DNA from: Jiella pacifica
GTDB lineage: Bacteria; Pseudomonadota; Alphaproteobacteria; Rhizobiales; Rhizobiaceae
Length of the DNA stretch: 64,000 nucleotides
Assembly (NCBI RefSeq): GCF_010500815.1
Contig: NZ_JAAAMG010000016.1
Span: 1-64,000, forward strand
Direction: 5' to 3'
Under the pieces are notes generated by a model, which saw only the letters and a program-made list of their open reading frames with translations, searched no databases and was not told the origin of the DNA. Shown here one piece after another: positions 37,620 to 46,733 of the stretch. Positions within the stretch are counted from its first letter, which is position 1. The number at the start of each line of letters is the position of its first letter. The position numbers and the translations under genes were made by a program.

Positions 37620-39097
37620 GCGATCTCACCGCCCTGACCATCGCCGAGGCGCGCGAGAAGCTGGCCGCCAAGGAGACCAGCGCGAGCGAACTGACCGGGG
37701 CCTATCTGACGGCGATCGAAGCGGCCAATCCGTCTCTCAACGCCTATGTGAAGGTCACCCCGGACAAGGCGCGGTCGATGGCCAAGGCCAGTGACGAGCG
37801 GATCGCCAAGGGCGAGGCGGGGCCGCTGGAAGGCATACCGCTCGGTATCAAAGATCTCTTCGCCACCGAGGGCGTCCATACCCAGGCGGCGAGCCACATT
37901 CTCGACGGTTTCGAGCCGCGCTACGAATCGACCGTCACGGCGAACCTCTTCGCCGACGGCGCGGTGATGCTCGGCAAGCTGAACATGGACGAGTTCGCCA
38001 TGGGCTCGTCCAATGAGACCTCCTATTACGGCCCGGTCAAGAACCCCTGGCGCAAGCGCGGCTCCAACATGGACCTCGTGCCGGGGGGCTCCTCCGGCGG
38101 TTCGGCCGCCTCGGTCGCCGCGCATCTCTGCGCCGGCGCGACCGCGACCGACACCGGCGGCTCGATCCGCCAGCCGGCGGCCTTGACCGGCACCGTCGGC
38201 ATCAAGCCGACCTATGGCCGCTGCTCGCGCTGGGGCATCGTCGCCTTCGCGTCCTCGCTCGACCAGGCGGGGCCGATCGCCCGGGACGTGCGCGACGCCG
38301 CGATCCTCCTGAAATCCATGGCCTCCGTCGATCCGAAGGACACCACTTCGGTCGACCGCGAGGTGCCGGACTACGAGGCCGCCATCGGCCGCTCGGTGAA
38401 GGGCCTGAAGATCGGCGTTCCGAAGGAATACCGGATGGAGGGCATGCCGGGCGAGATCGAGACGCTCTGGCAGAAGGGCATCGAATGGCTGAAAGAGGCC
38501 GGCGCCGAGATCGTCGACGTGTCGCTGCCGCACACGAAATACGCGCTGCCGGCCTATTACATCGTCGCCCCGGCCGAGGCCTCGTCCAATCTCGCCCGCT
38601 ATGACGGCGTCCGCTACGGCCTTCGGGTGCCGGGCAAGGACATCGCCGACATGTATGAAAAGACCCGCGCCGCCGGCTTCGGCCGCGAGGTCAAGCGGCG
38701 CATCATGATCGGCACCTATGTGCTGTCGGCGGGCTATTACGACGCCTATTACCTGCAGGCCCAGAAGGTCCGCACGCTGATCAAGCGCGACTTCGAGACG
38801 GTCTATGCCGACGGCATCGACGCGCTTCTGACCCCGGCGACGCCGTCGGCCGCCTTCGGCATCGGCGACCAGGACATGGCGTCGGACCCGGTGAAGATGT
38901 ATCTGAACGACATCTTCACCGTGACGGTGAACATGGCCGGCCTGCCGGGCATCGCGGTTCCTGCTGGCCTCGACGCGGGCGGCCTGCCGCTCGGCCTGCA
39001 GCTGATCGGCCGGCCCTTCGACGAGGAGACGCTGTTTTCGCTCGGCTCGGTGATCGAGAAAGCCGCGGGGCGGTTCACGCCGGAGAAGTGGTGGTAG
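37616..39097 (+). CDS. gatA: Asp-tRNA(Asn)/Glu-tRNA(Gln) amidotransferase subunit A
   Basis: 493 aa, amidase-signature subunit that releases ammonia from glutamine. The Lys-cisSer-Ser triad is visible: Lys in [14 protein letters not shown], cis-Ser in [12 protein letters not shown] and the nucleophile in the same loop, with the Gly/Ser-rich [14 protein letters not shown] signature before it. [43 protein letters not shown] and FDEETLF follow in family order. The ATG overlaps the GNAT stop by 4 nt. The length is standard. Confidence 0.97.
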   Translation: MSDLTALTIAEAREKLAAKETSASELTGAYLTAIEAANPSLNAYVKVTPDKARSMAKASDERIAKGEAGPLEGIPLGIKDLFATEGVHTQAASHILDGFEPRYESTVTANLFADGAVMLGKLNMDEFAMGSSNETSYYGPVKNPWRKRGSNMDLVPGGSSGGSAASVAAHLCAGATATDTGGSIRQPAALTGTVGIKPTYGRCSRWGIVAFASSLDQAGPIARDVRDAAILLKSMASVDPKDTTSVDREVPDYEAAIGRSVKGLKIGVPKEYRMEGMPGEIETLWQKGIEWLKEAGAEIVDVSLPHTKYALPAYYIVAPAEASSNLARYDGVRYGLRVPGKDIADMYEKTRAAGFGREVKRRIMIGTYVLSAGYYDAYYLQAQKVRTLIKRDFETVYADGIDALLTPATPSAAFGIGDQDMASDPVKMYLNDIFTVTVNMAGLPGIAVPAGLDAGGLPLGLQLIGRPFDEETLFSLGSVIEKAAGRFTPEKWW

Positions 39098-39184
39098 GTT
39101 TCTGCCGCGACGGGACTGGACCGAGCGCCGCCTGATCGTACCTGTCCGTCGGAGCAAAACTGGCGAACGGTGAAGGAGGACGCG

Positions 39185-39418
39185 ATGGCAGAGGCACTGA
39201 AGACGGCGATCGACAATCTGAAGGCCGGCGACTGGGACGGCGCCCACGCCATCGTCCAGGACGATCCGTCGGCCGAGGCCGCCTGGATCCACGCCCACCT
39301 GCACCGTGTCGAGGGCGATCAGTCGAACGCGGCCTATTGGTATCGCCGCGCCGGACGGCCGGTGCCGACGAGCGGGCTGGACGAGGAGCGGGAGGCGATT
39401 GCGCGGGAGTTGTGTTGA
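39185..39418 (+). CDS. conserved hypothetical protein
   Basis: 77 aa. AAGGAGGACGCG before the ATG at 39185 is a strong ribosome site. The sequence (MAEALKTAIDNLKAGDWDGA, AHLHRVEGDQSNAAYWYRRAGRP) reads as a single TPR-like helical pair ending EEREAIARELC. Similar 70-80-aa proteins containing H-x-x-x-G-D-x-x-N-A-x-Y-W-Y-R-R-A occur widely in proteobacteria without known function. It is 87 bp after gatA on the same strand and may be co-transcribed. Confidence 0.8.
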   Translation: MAEALKTAIDNLKAGDWDGAHAIVQDDPSAEAAWIHAHLHRVEGDQSNAAYWYRRAGRPVPTSGLDEEREAIARELC

Positions 39419-39888
39419 GGCCAGCTCGGTCGCACGCACCAGGACAGCGCGTAGCCGATGAGACGGTGCTGTAGCGGGCGTGATACCCCGGCCTCGTCTT
39501 CCTCGGCTGTAGCGCCGGTGCGTTCAACCCATGATGTCGAACCGCCCGCAATGGATGTGGCATTCACTTCGGCCGCGCCGCTCAAATGTTCGAGTTTTCT
39601 GGCGTTCGACGCCAGCGCGTTGTCATCCTCGGGCTTGTCCTCACAAGATTAACACATTTCCGAGGGGCATCGTTTGCAAGCCGATGCTCGGCAGCGTCTA
39701 CGTGGGCGAATGTTGGCGAAACTTCGAAGCTCCGTCATTCTCGGGCCCCGTCCCGAGAATCCAGGGGCACCCGCCGCAACATCGACCGCTTCCGACTTCT
39801 GCAGCTGAAGCCAATCGCGCCCGACGATTTCTGGATTCTCGGGACGGGGCCCGAGAATGACGAAGCGTTGAGGCTGGCGCCTCCGGCT
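39419..39888. other. intergenic region with a two-armed hairpin repeat
   Basis: This 470-bp gap holds no supported gene. Its second half is the inverted pair of hairpin repeats at 39733-39862. The first half (39419-39730) shows nothing recognisable beyond an AT-richer patch around 39640-39665. Confidence 0.6.
39733..39862. repeat. inverted pair of dispersed hairpin repeats (copies B and C)
   Basis: Copy B (39733-39762) and copy C (39833-39862) are the same 30-bp unit in opposite orientation, enclosing 70 bp of unique sequence. Each unit is itself a perfect hairpin (TTCTCGGG-6 nt-CCCGAGAA). Copy A at 94-124 has the orientation of C. The structure resembles a BIME/REP-type doublet, mobilised in trans or spread by an unknown enzyme. 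Confidence 0.8.
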
Positions 39889-40791
39889 TCAGCCAGCCGA
39901 TCCACCGCCACCGACGCGGGCCTTCGCCGCCACCCAAAGCGCCTCCATCTCGTCGAGGCTGGCGCCTTCGAGCGTGCGGCCGGACGCCGCCAGCCCGTCC
40001 TCGATGAAGCCGAAGCGGTCGCGGAATTTTCGGACGCAGCGGCGGAGCGCCTTCTCGGGATCGACCCGGTGGTAGCGCGCGAGATTGACGACCGAGAACA
40101 ACAGGTCGCCCATCTCCGCCTCGGCGGCATCGTCGTCCTTCGCCGCGACGGCCTCGGCGAGTTCGCGGGTCTCTTCCTCGATCTTGGCGAGGATCGGCTC
40201 CGGCCGGTCCCAGTCGAAGCCGACGGCGGCGGCCTTGGTCTGGATCTTGAGCGCGAGCGTCAAAGCGGGCAGGGCGGCCGGCACCCCGTCGAGATGTCGG
40301 GCGCCCGCCTCCGTTAGGCCCGCATGCGCGACGCCTCCGGTCGACGCCGCGGTCTCGGCGGCACCCGACAGCCGCGCCGTGGCCGATGTCTCGCGAAGCA
40401 TCCGGCGCTCGGCCTTTTCCTCCGCCTTGATCCGCTCCCACTGGCCCTTGGCGCTTCTCGCCGAGCGCGCCTCGGCATCGCCGAAGACATGCGGATGGCG
40501 GCGGATCATCTTGCGGGTGATGGTCTCGACCACGTCCTCGAAGGAAAACAGTCCGCGCTCTTCGGCGAGCCGGGCGTGATAGACGACCTGGAGCATGAGA
40601 TCGCCGAGCTCTTCCTTGAGGTCGACGGCGTCGTCGCGCTCGATGGCGTCCGCCACCTCGTAGGCTTCTTCGATCGTGTATGGCGCGATCGTCGAAAAAT
40701 CCTGCTCGATGTCCCACGGACATCCTGTGTGCGGGTCGCGCAGCGCGGCCATGATCTCGATCAGGCGTGAGACGTCGCGGGCGGGTTCCAT
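39889..40791 (-). CDS. mazG: nucleoside triphosphate pyrophosphohydrolase MazG
   Basis: 300 aa, two tandem MazG domains. It hydrolyses (d)NTPs to NMP and PPi, cleaning the nucleotide pool and lowering ppGpp in E. coli. The first domain has the metal-binding CPWDIEQDF, TIEEAYEVADAIE and LKEELGDLMLQVVYHARLAEE (ExxE...ExxD). The second has KIEEETRELAEAV and EAEMGDLLFSVVNLARY. The linker (about 130-175) is Ala-rich and longer than in E. coli (263 aa). The start at 40791 is preferred because GGAG lies 8 nt upstream; an ATG two codons earlier sits too close to it. Confidence 0.95.
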   Translation of the reverse strand: MEPARDVSRLIEIMAALRDPHTGCPWDIEQDFSTIAPYTIEEAYEVADAIERDDAVDLKEELGDLMLQVVYHARLAEERGLFSFEDVVETITRKMIRRHPHVFGDAEARSARSAKGQWERIKAEEKAERRMLRETSATARLSGAAETAASTGGVAHAGLTEAGARHLDGVPAALPALTLALKIQTKAAAVGFDWDRPEPILAKIEEETRELAEAVAAKDDDAAEAEMGDLLFSVVNLARYHRVDPEKALRRCVRKFRDRFGFIEDGLAASGRTLEGASLDEMEALWVAAKARVGGGGSAG

Positions 40792-41603
40792 GAGCATGTC
40801 TCCGAACGATGGGCGGCAGCGGTGGCGTTGCGCTCGCCGCTGCCGACAGATCCGGCTTGTAACGCTGCAGCGGCCGCCTGACGAGCCGCGGGAAGCACCG
40901 TTTTGCCACTCGTTCGTGCGGGCCGAAATTACCCGGCCGACGAAACGCGGTGACGAAAGCCGATCATTTGCGTCCAGCCTGTGCGGAAAGACGAGCCTTC
41001 AGCGAGAGAGAGGCAGCGACCTGACGAATTTTCGGGGGCAGGATCGCACACAACCGAACACGCGCCGCCACTGTCGGATACCTAAGTGTCATAAGATAGA
41101 TTATGGAACTCAAATGAGCATGGATGAGGCGTCGGCTCACGTCCGTCTCATCTCGATCTGCGCACTGCGTCGTGCTGCTCAGTCTGCAGACTGTCGCAGA
41201 CGTCGAACGAGCCGGCCACGACGGATGGGAATCATGGTCAATAGGTCGTTGCGATCTTCCAGGCCGCAGCGGACGGCATCGGCTGCTCCTCCGGTGGCCG
41301 GGTGCGTTCCAGCGGCAGCGAGAACGGACCGCGCTCGGAGACCATCCAGAGAGGCTCGCGCATCCAACCTTGCTGCTCGTCTCCCAGCCCGGCTCGATGT
41401 TCGTGCGCCGCCAGGAGCACCTTGGTGGCTCCGTGATCTGGATTGGACGCCGAGCTCGTCCCGGGTGCAATCCTAATCACCGCCGTGATCGCCGAACCGT
41501 ACCGATGCGCCGTGTTTGATGCTGCTCGTTCAGGCACGGCGCGAACGTCCGCTGATCGCCGGAACTCCCGGCTATGCGGTCCCGGCCGATGCGCCGCGAA
41601 GCC
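40792..41603. other. 812-bp non-coding region containing the dif-like site
   Basis: No gene with a credible start, ribosome site or family resemblance is visible on either strand. A short minus-strand frame (41238-41537) reads plausibly protein-like in places but matches nothing I know and may be a decayed remnant. The region's key content is the 28-bp XerCD recombination-like site at 41084-41111. Confidence 0.6.
41084..41111 (-). other. candidate chromosome dimer resolution site dif
   Basis: On the minus strand the site reads GAGTTCCATAA-TCTATC-TTATGACACTT: 11-bp arms flanking a 6-bp centre, with the CATAA/TTATG inner arms shared with E. coli dif (GCATAA-TGTATA-TTATG). It lies in a gene-free gap. 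GGGNAGGG octamers, the FtsK-orienting KOPS of Caulobacter, occur only on the plus strand to the left (1790, 2972, 7549, 11576, 24163, 29473, 31534, 34902, 37406, 40267). To the right they occur only on the minus strand (42805, 45191). Polarity switching at the site is what dif requires. Counts were made by eye. Confidence 0.8.
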
Positions 41604-42413
41604 TCACGGCAGCGGCAGTTCGATGACCAGCCCGTCGTGGCCCGGCCGCACATGCGCCGGCAGTTCGCGGCAGAGCGTCGCGTAGTCGAGCGGCGTATGC
41701 ATGTGGGTCAGCGTCGCCTGCGGCACGCCGAGCCGCTCGATCCACGAAAGCGCCTGTTCGACGCTGAGATGGCTCGGATGCCGCTTGTATTGGAGGCAGT
41801 CGATGACGATGTGCTCGGCGCCGTCGATGGCCGAAATCGCCGCGTCGGGAAAGTCCGAAACATCGGTGCAATAGGCCACCGGCCCGATGCGGAAGCCCAT
41901 CGAATGGATGGAGCCGTGAACCTGCCGGAACGGCCGGATCTCCAGCGCGCCACCCGGACCCTCGATCCGAAACGGCTCGTCCTCGCGCATCGGGACGCGG
42001 CGGACGATCGGCGGATAGTTGCTGCCCTTGGGCGTCTCGAAACAATAGCGAAACGCCTCGTGGACCCGTTCGTAGGTGGCGTCGTCGGCATGGACGGCGA
42101 TTTGCGTGCGCTGGGCCAGCATGAAACCGCGCAAATCGTCGATGCCGTGGATGTGGTCGGCATGGGGATGGGTCAGGAGAACGGCGTCGAGGCGCTTCAC
42201 CTTGGCAGACAGCATCTGCTCGCGAAAATCCGGGCCGCAGTCGATCGCCACGGTCGTCACGCCGTCGGCGCCGATCCGCTCGATCAGCGCGGCTGCCCGA
42301 AGCCGCCGGTTCTTCCGGTTTTCCGGGTCGCAGGCGCCCCAGTCGCCGTTGATCCGCGGCACGCCGGGCGACGACGAGCAGCCGAGAATGGTGAGGCGCA
42401 GCCGGTCTGACAT
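41604..42413 (-). CDS. MBL-fold metallo-hydrolase (PhnP-like)
   Basis: 269 aa. The zinc motif THPHADHIHG supplies His82, His84, Asp86 and His87. ILGCSSSPGVPRI at the start, CDPENRKNRRLRAAALIE, VAIDCGPDFREQM and a late LTHMHTPLDY complete the fold of the PhnP/Lactamase_B_2 group (cyclic phosphodiesterases). It belongs to the conserved alphaproteobacterial string metG-tatD-MBL and lies 39 bp after tatD on the same strand. A phosphodiesterase activity is likely by family; the substrate is unproven. Confidence 0.9.
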   Translation of the reverse strand: MSDRLRLTILGCSSSPGVPRINGDWGACDPENRKNRRLRAAALIERIGADGVTTVAIDCGPDFREQMLSAKVKRLDAVLLTHPHADHIHGIDDLRGFMLAQRTQIAVHADDATYERVHEAFRYCFETPKGSNYPPIVRRVPMREDEPFRIEGPGGALEIRPFRQVHGSIHSMGFRIGPVAYCTDVSDFPDAAISAIDGAEHIVIDCLQYKRHPSHLSVEQALSWIERLGVPQATLTHMHTPLDYATLCRELPAHVRPGHDGLVIELPLP

Positions 42414-42452
42414 GTCTGGCGTTTCTCGAAAAATGCTTGCGGCGAAGGACGG

Positions 42453-43253
42453 TCAGCCGGCCGTCCGCGGATCTTCGATCCGCCTGAAAAGTCGAAAGAA
42501 GTTGTCCGACGTCTGCCGCGCGATGGTGTCGAGATCGACGCCCTTCACCTCGGCCAGCACTTCCGCCGTCAGCCGGGTGAAAGCCGGCTCGTTGCGCTTG
42601 CCGCGATGGGGCGGCGGGGCGAGATAGGGCGCGTCGGTCTCGATCAAAAGGCGCTCCATCGGCACGTCGGCGGCGATGGCGCGGATGTCGGCCGAGTTCT
42701 TGAAGGTCAGGATGCCGGAGAAGGAGACGTATCCGCCCAGTGCCACGCCGGCCTCGGCGAGTGCTCGGCCGGAGGAAAAGCAGTGCAGAATGAAAGGGAA
42801 GGTGCCCTTCCCGCTTTCATCCTCCAGAATGGCGATCATGTCCTCGTCGGCCTGCCGCGCGTGGATGACCAGCGGCAGCTGCGTCTCGCGCGCCGCCGCG
42901 ATATGCGTGCGGAACACCTTGGCCTGAACGTCGCGCGGCGCCTTGTCGTAGTGATAGTCGAGCCCGGCCTCGCCGATCGCGACGATCTTCTCGCGTTTCG
43001 AAAGCTCGACGAGTTGCGTGACGGTGACGTCCGATTCTTCGGCGGCGTTGTGCGGATGCGTCCCGACAGAGGCATAGACCTCGTCGAATTCCCGGGTGAT
43101 CGCGAGCAGCCGATCGATCTTGGCGACGAAGGTCGAGATCGTCACGAAGCGCTGGACGCCGTTTTCCCTGGCTCTGGCGATCAGGTCCGCCCGCTCGCCG
43201 TCGAAATCCGGGAAATCGAGGTGGCAGTGGCTGTCGACGAGGAACAGGCTCAT
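42453..43253 (-). CDS. tatD: TatD-family metal-dependent hydrolase (DNase)
   Basis: 266 aa TIM-barrel hydrolase; members are 3'-5' exonucleases or D-aminoacyl-tRNA deacylase-like enzymes. Metal ligands are visible: His9/His11 in [12 protein letters not shown], Glu in [13 protein letters not shown], His in [20 protein letters not shown] and Asp in [22 protein letters not shown]. The start overlaps the metG stop by 4 nt (ATGA), giving translational coupling. It is closest to the YcfH type, which is typically next to holB/metG. Confidence 0.94.
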   Translation of the reverse strand: MSLFLVDSHCHLDFPDFDGERADLIARARENGVQRFVTISTFVAKIDRLLAITREFDEVYASVGTHPHNAAEESDVTVTQLVELSKREKIVAIGEAGLDYHYDKAPRDVQAKVFRTHIAAARETQLPLVIHARQADEDMIAILEDESGKGTFPFILHCFSSGRALAEAGVALGGYVSFSGILTFKNSADIRAIAADVPMERLLIETDAPYLAPPPHRGKRNEPAFTRLTAEVLAEVKGVDLDTIARQTSDNFFRLFRRIEDPRTAG

Positions 43254-44818
43254 GCCGCGCCTCCTTTCGCTCCGTCCTCCTCGGCAAGTGTGTCGACGTA
43301 GCGCGGGAACACGCCCTGCGGCGTCGGCAACGGGCTGCCCGGCTTCAGCGTGCGCTCCGGCGCGAGTTCGCTGAAGCTGCGCCGATCCGCATCGACGCCA
43401 AGGACGTCGAGCAGCTTGCCGGCGCTCTCCGGCACGAAGGGCTGCAAAAGGATCGCGGCGCGGCGCACCACCTCTGCTGTGACATAGAGCACCGTCGCCA
43501 TGCGATTGGGATCGGTCTTGCGCAGCGCCCAGGGCTCCTCGCCGGCAAAATAGCGATTGGTGGCCGAGACGAGCGTCACGATCGCGCCGAGGACGTGATG
43601 GATTTCCTGCCGGTCGATGGCTTCGCGCGCGGTGACGAGCAGCTGATGCGACTGAGCGAGGATCGTTTCGTCGGCATCGGTGAAGGCGCCCGGCGTCGGC
43701 ACCTTGGCGTCGCAATGCTTGGCGATCATCGACAGGGAGCGCTGCGCCAGATTGCCGATGTCGTTGGCGAGTTCCGAATTCGTCCGGTTGACGATGGCGT
43801 CGTGGGAATAGTTGCCGTCCTGGCCGAACGGCACCTCGCGCAGCAGGAAATAGCGCAGGCGGTCGAGGCCATAGGTCTCGATCAGCGCGAAGGGATCGAT
43901 GACGTTGCCCACCGACTTCGACATCTTCTCCCCGCGGTTGAACAGGAAGCCGTGGCCATAGACGCGCTTGGGCAGCGGCAGACCCGCCGACATCAGGAAG
44001 GCCGGCCAATAGACTGCGTGGAAGCGCACGATGTCCTTGCCGATGACGTGGAGATCCGCCGGCCAGAAGGCCGAGCGATCGCCCTCGCCCGGAAAGCCTG
44101 TCGCGGTCAGATAGTTGGTGAGCGCATCGACCCACACATACATCACGTGCTTCTCGTCGCCGGGCACCGGGATGCCCCAGTCGAAGGTCGTGCGCGAGAC
44201 GGACAGGTCCCGCAGTCCCGAGCGGACGAAGGACATCACCTCGTTGCGCCGCTCGGCCGGGCCGATGAAGTCCGGGTTGTTCTCGTAGAGTTCGAGCAGC
44301 GGCTCCTGAAACTTCGACAGCTTGAAGAAGTAGCTTTCCTCCTCGACCCATTCGACCGGCGAGCCCTGGGGCCCGTAGCGCTGGCCGTCCTCCCTCAGGG
44401 TGATCTCGTCCTCGCCGTAATAGGCTTCTTCGCGGACCGAGTACCAGCCGGAATAGCTGTCCTTGTAGATGTCGCCCGCGTCCGCCATCAGCTTCCAGAT
44501 TGCTTGGCTGGCGGCGTAGTGGCGCTCTTCGGAGGTGCGGATGAAGTCGTCGTTGGAGCCGCCCAGCGCCTTCGTCATCTTCTCGAATTCGGCCGAGTTC
44601 TGCTCGGCGAAGTCGCGCGGCTCGATGCCCGCCTTGCGCGCCGTCTGCAGCATCTTGATGCCGTGCTCGTCGGTGCCGGTCAGGAAGAACACGTCGTAGC
44701 CGTCCAGCCGCTTGAACCTGGCCAGCGCATCGGTCGCGATGAACTCGTAGGCGTGGCCGATATGCGGGCGACCGTTCGGATAGGAGATCGCGGTGGTCAG
44801 ATAATAGCGTTCGGCCAT
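43250..44818 (-). CDS. metG: methionyl-tRNA synthetase
   Basis: 522 aa class I synthetase. The HIGH signature is PHIGHAYE at residues 18-25 and the KMSKS loop is EKMSKSVGN. The connective peptide lacks the CxxC zinc knuckles, so this is the zinc-free type. The C-terminal tRNA-binding EMAP domain of the long E. coli form is absent, as usual in alphaproteobacteria. Other family elements include [35 protein letters not shown] and [18 protein letters not shown]. It lies between holB and tatD in a leftward operon. Confidence 0.97.
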   Translation of the reverse strand: MAERYYLTTAISYPNGRPHIGHAYEFIATDALARFKRLDGYDVFFLTGTDEHGIKMLQTARKAGIEPRDFAEQNSAEFEKMTKALGGSNDDFIRTSEERHYAASQAIWKLMADAGDIYKDSYSGWYSVREEAYYGEDEITLREDGQRYGPQGSPVEWVEEESYFFKLSKFQEPLLELYENNPDFIGPAERRNEVMSFVRSGLRDLSVSRTTFDWGIPVPGDEKHVMYVWVDALTNYLTATGFPGEGDRSAFWPADLHVIGKDIVRFHAVYWPAFLMSAGLPLPKRVYGHGFLFNRGEKMSKSVGNVIDPFALIETYGLDRLRYFLLREVPFGQDGNYSHDAIVNRTNSELANDIGNLAQRSLSMIAKHCDAKVPTPGAFTDADETILAQSHQLLVTAREAIDRQEIHHVLGAIVTLVSATNRYFAGEEPWALRKTDPNRMATVLYVTAEVVRRAAILLQPFVPESAGKLLDVLGVDADRRSFSELAPERTLKPGSPLPTPQGVFPRYVDTLAEEDGAKGGAA

Positions 44819-44927
44819 GGCGCTTTCGCTGAATTTGCTGTCGAGAAGACGCGGCCGTCGTTTTGCCGCGCGGTGCGGATCAGACTCCGCTGCGAAGGCA
44901 GATAGTGCATTCGCAGCCGGGGCTCAA

Positions 44928-46022
44928 TCAATCCCGGAAGGCAGCGGCCGCGTCGCGCGCGTGACGGACGCGAAACGCTGCTTTCAGCGCGAAGAGCCGG
45001 CTGACGGTGGTCATCGCCATCTGCTTGCGGTCGAGATTGAAGGCGGCCGCCTCGGCGAGCCGCCGCGATTCGTCCTGCCAGAGTTCGGCATGGGCGGCGG
45101 CGGCGGCGAGATCGCCCGCCTCCAGCTGCCGCTCGCTCTCGCGGGCGATGGATGCGAGGAGCCCGGCGAGGAAGAGATCGTAGGAAGCCTCCCTGCCCTT
45201 CAGCGTCAGCTGGTCGATCAGCGCCATGATGGCGTTGACGTCGGCTTCGTGCGCGGCGAGCAGCCGGTCGAGCGTCTGGCCGATCTCGACGCCGCCATGG
45301 GTCGCCAGCATCAGGGCGTGACGCACGCTGCCTTCCGCCGCCGAAACGATCGTCGTGGCTTCGCCGGCATCGAGGCCGTGGCCGAAGGCCGCCAGCGCCC
45401 GTCGCATGTCGCCCGCGTCGAGCGGCTGGAACCGCGCCACACGGCAGCGCGAGCGGATGGTCGGAAGAAGCCGTCCCGGCGTGTGGTTGACGAGCAGGAA
45501 CAGGGAGCGCGCCGGCGGCTCTTCGAGCAGCTTCAACAGCGCGTTGGCGGCGCTGCGGTTGAGGTCGTCGGCCGGATCGACGATGGCGATGCGCCAGCCC
45601 TCGCGGGACGCCGTCGCGTGGAAGAAGCGGCCGAGCCGGCGCACCTCCTCGACGGTGATCTGCGTGCGATAGCCGGTGCCCCGCTCCACCGCCGGGCGGG
45701 TGATGTGAATGAGCCCGGGCAGCGATCCGACGGCGATCTGGCGGAACACCGGGTCGTCGGTGTCGAAGCCGATGGTGGCATCGCCGTCCCCGATCGTCGC
45801 CGCCCCACCGAGCAGCCGTGCCATGGCGAAGGCTGCCGTCGCCTTGCCGATGCCGGCCGGCCCCTGCATGAGCCAGGCATGGTGCATGCGGCCCGAACGC
45901 GCCGCCTCGACCATTTCGGCGAACACCTCGCGATGGCCGAAGAGCTGCGGCGTCACGAAAGGCTGCGGAACGCCGTCGAGTTCGTCGTGGGTCGCGTAAG
46001 CGTCGATCGCCGGAACGTTCAT
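44928..46022 (-). CDS. holB: DNA polymerase III subunit delta'
   Basis: 364 aa, clamp-loader AAA+ subunit. A Walker A-like GPAGIGKAT is at residues 54-62, followed by RIAIVDPADDLNRSAANALLKLLEEPPARSLFLLVNHTPGRLLPTI-type sensor and SRC motif (TIRSRCRVARFQPL). The zinc-finger cysteines of gamma/tau are missing, as in many alphaproteobacterial delta' proteins. The C-terminal collar domain spans about 220-360. The tmk stop lies 10 bp upstream of the start, the common tmk-holB pairing. Confidence 0.95.
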   Translation of the reverse strand: MNVPAIDAYATHDELDGVPQPFVTPQLFGHREVFAEMVEAARSGRMHHAWLMQGPAGIGKATAAFAMARLLGGAATIGDGDATIGFDTDDPVFRQIAVGSLPGLIHITRPAVERGTGYRTQITVEEVRRLGRFFHATASREGWRIAIVDPADDLNRSAANALLKLLEEPPARSLFLLVNHTPGRLLPTIRSRCRVARFQPLDAGDMRRALAAFGHGLDAGEATTIVSAAEGSVRHALMLATHGGVEIGQTLDRLLAAHEADVNAIMALIDQLTLKGREASYDLFLAGLLASIARESERQLEAGDLAAAAAHAELWQDESRRLAEAAAFNLDRKQMAMTTVSRLFALKAAFRVRHARDAAAAFRD

Positions 46023-46032
46023 CGTTGCCGGC

Positions 46033-46713
46033 TCACCGGCTCTGGCCGATCTTCAGCGAACGGTCGATCGCCTCGAAGCGCTTGGCCTCCAGCCGGTCGT
46101 CGACGATGGCCCCGATCTCCGCGGCGACCGCCTCGACGGGCCGATTGCCGTCGACGACGACGCAGCGCTCCGGCTCCTCGGCGGCAATCCTGAGAAACGC
46201 CCGCCGGCGCTCCTCCTGGATGGTCGCGTCGTCCTTTTCGAAGCGATCCGCATTGGCGGTGCCACGGCGCTTGCGGGCCCTGTCGCCGCCGATGTCAGCC
46301 GGAACGTCGAGGATGATCGTCAGATCCGGATAGGTGCCGGCGAGCGCCGCGCGCTCCAGGCGTTCCATCAGCCGCGTATCCTGCTCGCGCCCGGCGAACT
46401 GGTAGACCCGGGTGGAATCGTGAAACCGGTCGCACAAAACGACGTCGCCGCGCTCGAGCGCCGGACGGATCAACTCCCCGACGTGATCGGCCCTCGCCGC
46501 GGCGAACAGCACCGCCTCCCAATCGGGGCCCAGTTCCTCGGCCATGCCGGAGAGGATGATGTGACGGACGGCTTCGGCTCCGGGCGAGCCGCCGGGCTCG
46601 CGGGTGATCACCACCTCATGGCCGAGCCCCCTCAGATGCGCCGCGAGGCGCGCGATCTGCGTGGACTTGCCACTGCCCTCGCCACCCTCGAATGTCACCA
46701 GATATCCGCCCAC
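46033..46713 (-). CDS. tmk: thymidylate kinase
   Basis: 226 aa, phosphorylates dTMP to dTDP. The P-loop is FEGGEGSGKST at about residues 8-18, the DRX motif is VVLCDRFHDSTRVYQ, and the LID region is ARKRRGTANADRFEKDD. The GTG at 46713 gives the normal N-terminus; an in-frame TTG 13 codons upstream would overlap the preceding carboxypeptidase gene and lacks a ribosome site. It follows that gene by about 20 bp and leads into holB. Confidence 0.95.
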   Translation of the reverse strand: MGGYLVTFEGGEGSGKSTQIARLAAHLRGLGHEVVITREPGGSPGAEAVRHIILSGMAEELGPDWEAVLFAAARADHVGELIRPALERGDVVLCDRFHDSTRVYQFAGREQDTRLMERLERAALAGTYPDLTIILDVPADIGGDRARKRRGTANADRFEKDDATIQEERRRAFLRIAAEEPERCVVVDGNRPVEAVAAEIGAIVDDRLEAKRFEAIDRSLKIGQSR

Positions 46714-46733
46714 GCCCGTCCAACGCCCTTTCG

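Noticed and set aside
41238-41537. 99-codon minus-strand frame near the dif-like site
   Set aside because: Parts look protein-like (LLAAHEHRAGLGDEQQGW) but there is no good start or known family; at most a decayed remnant.
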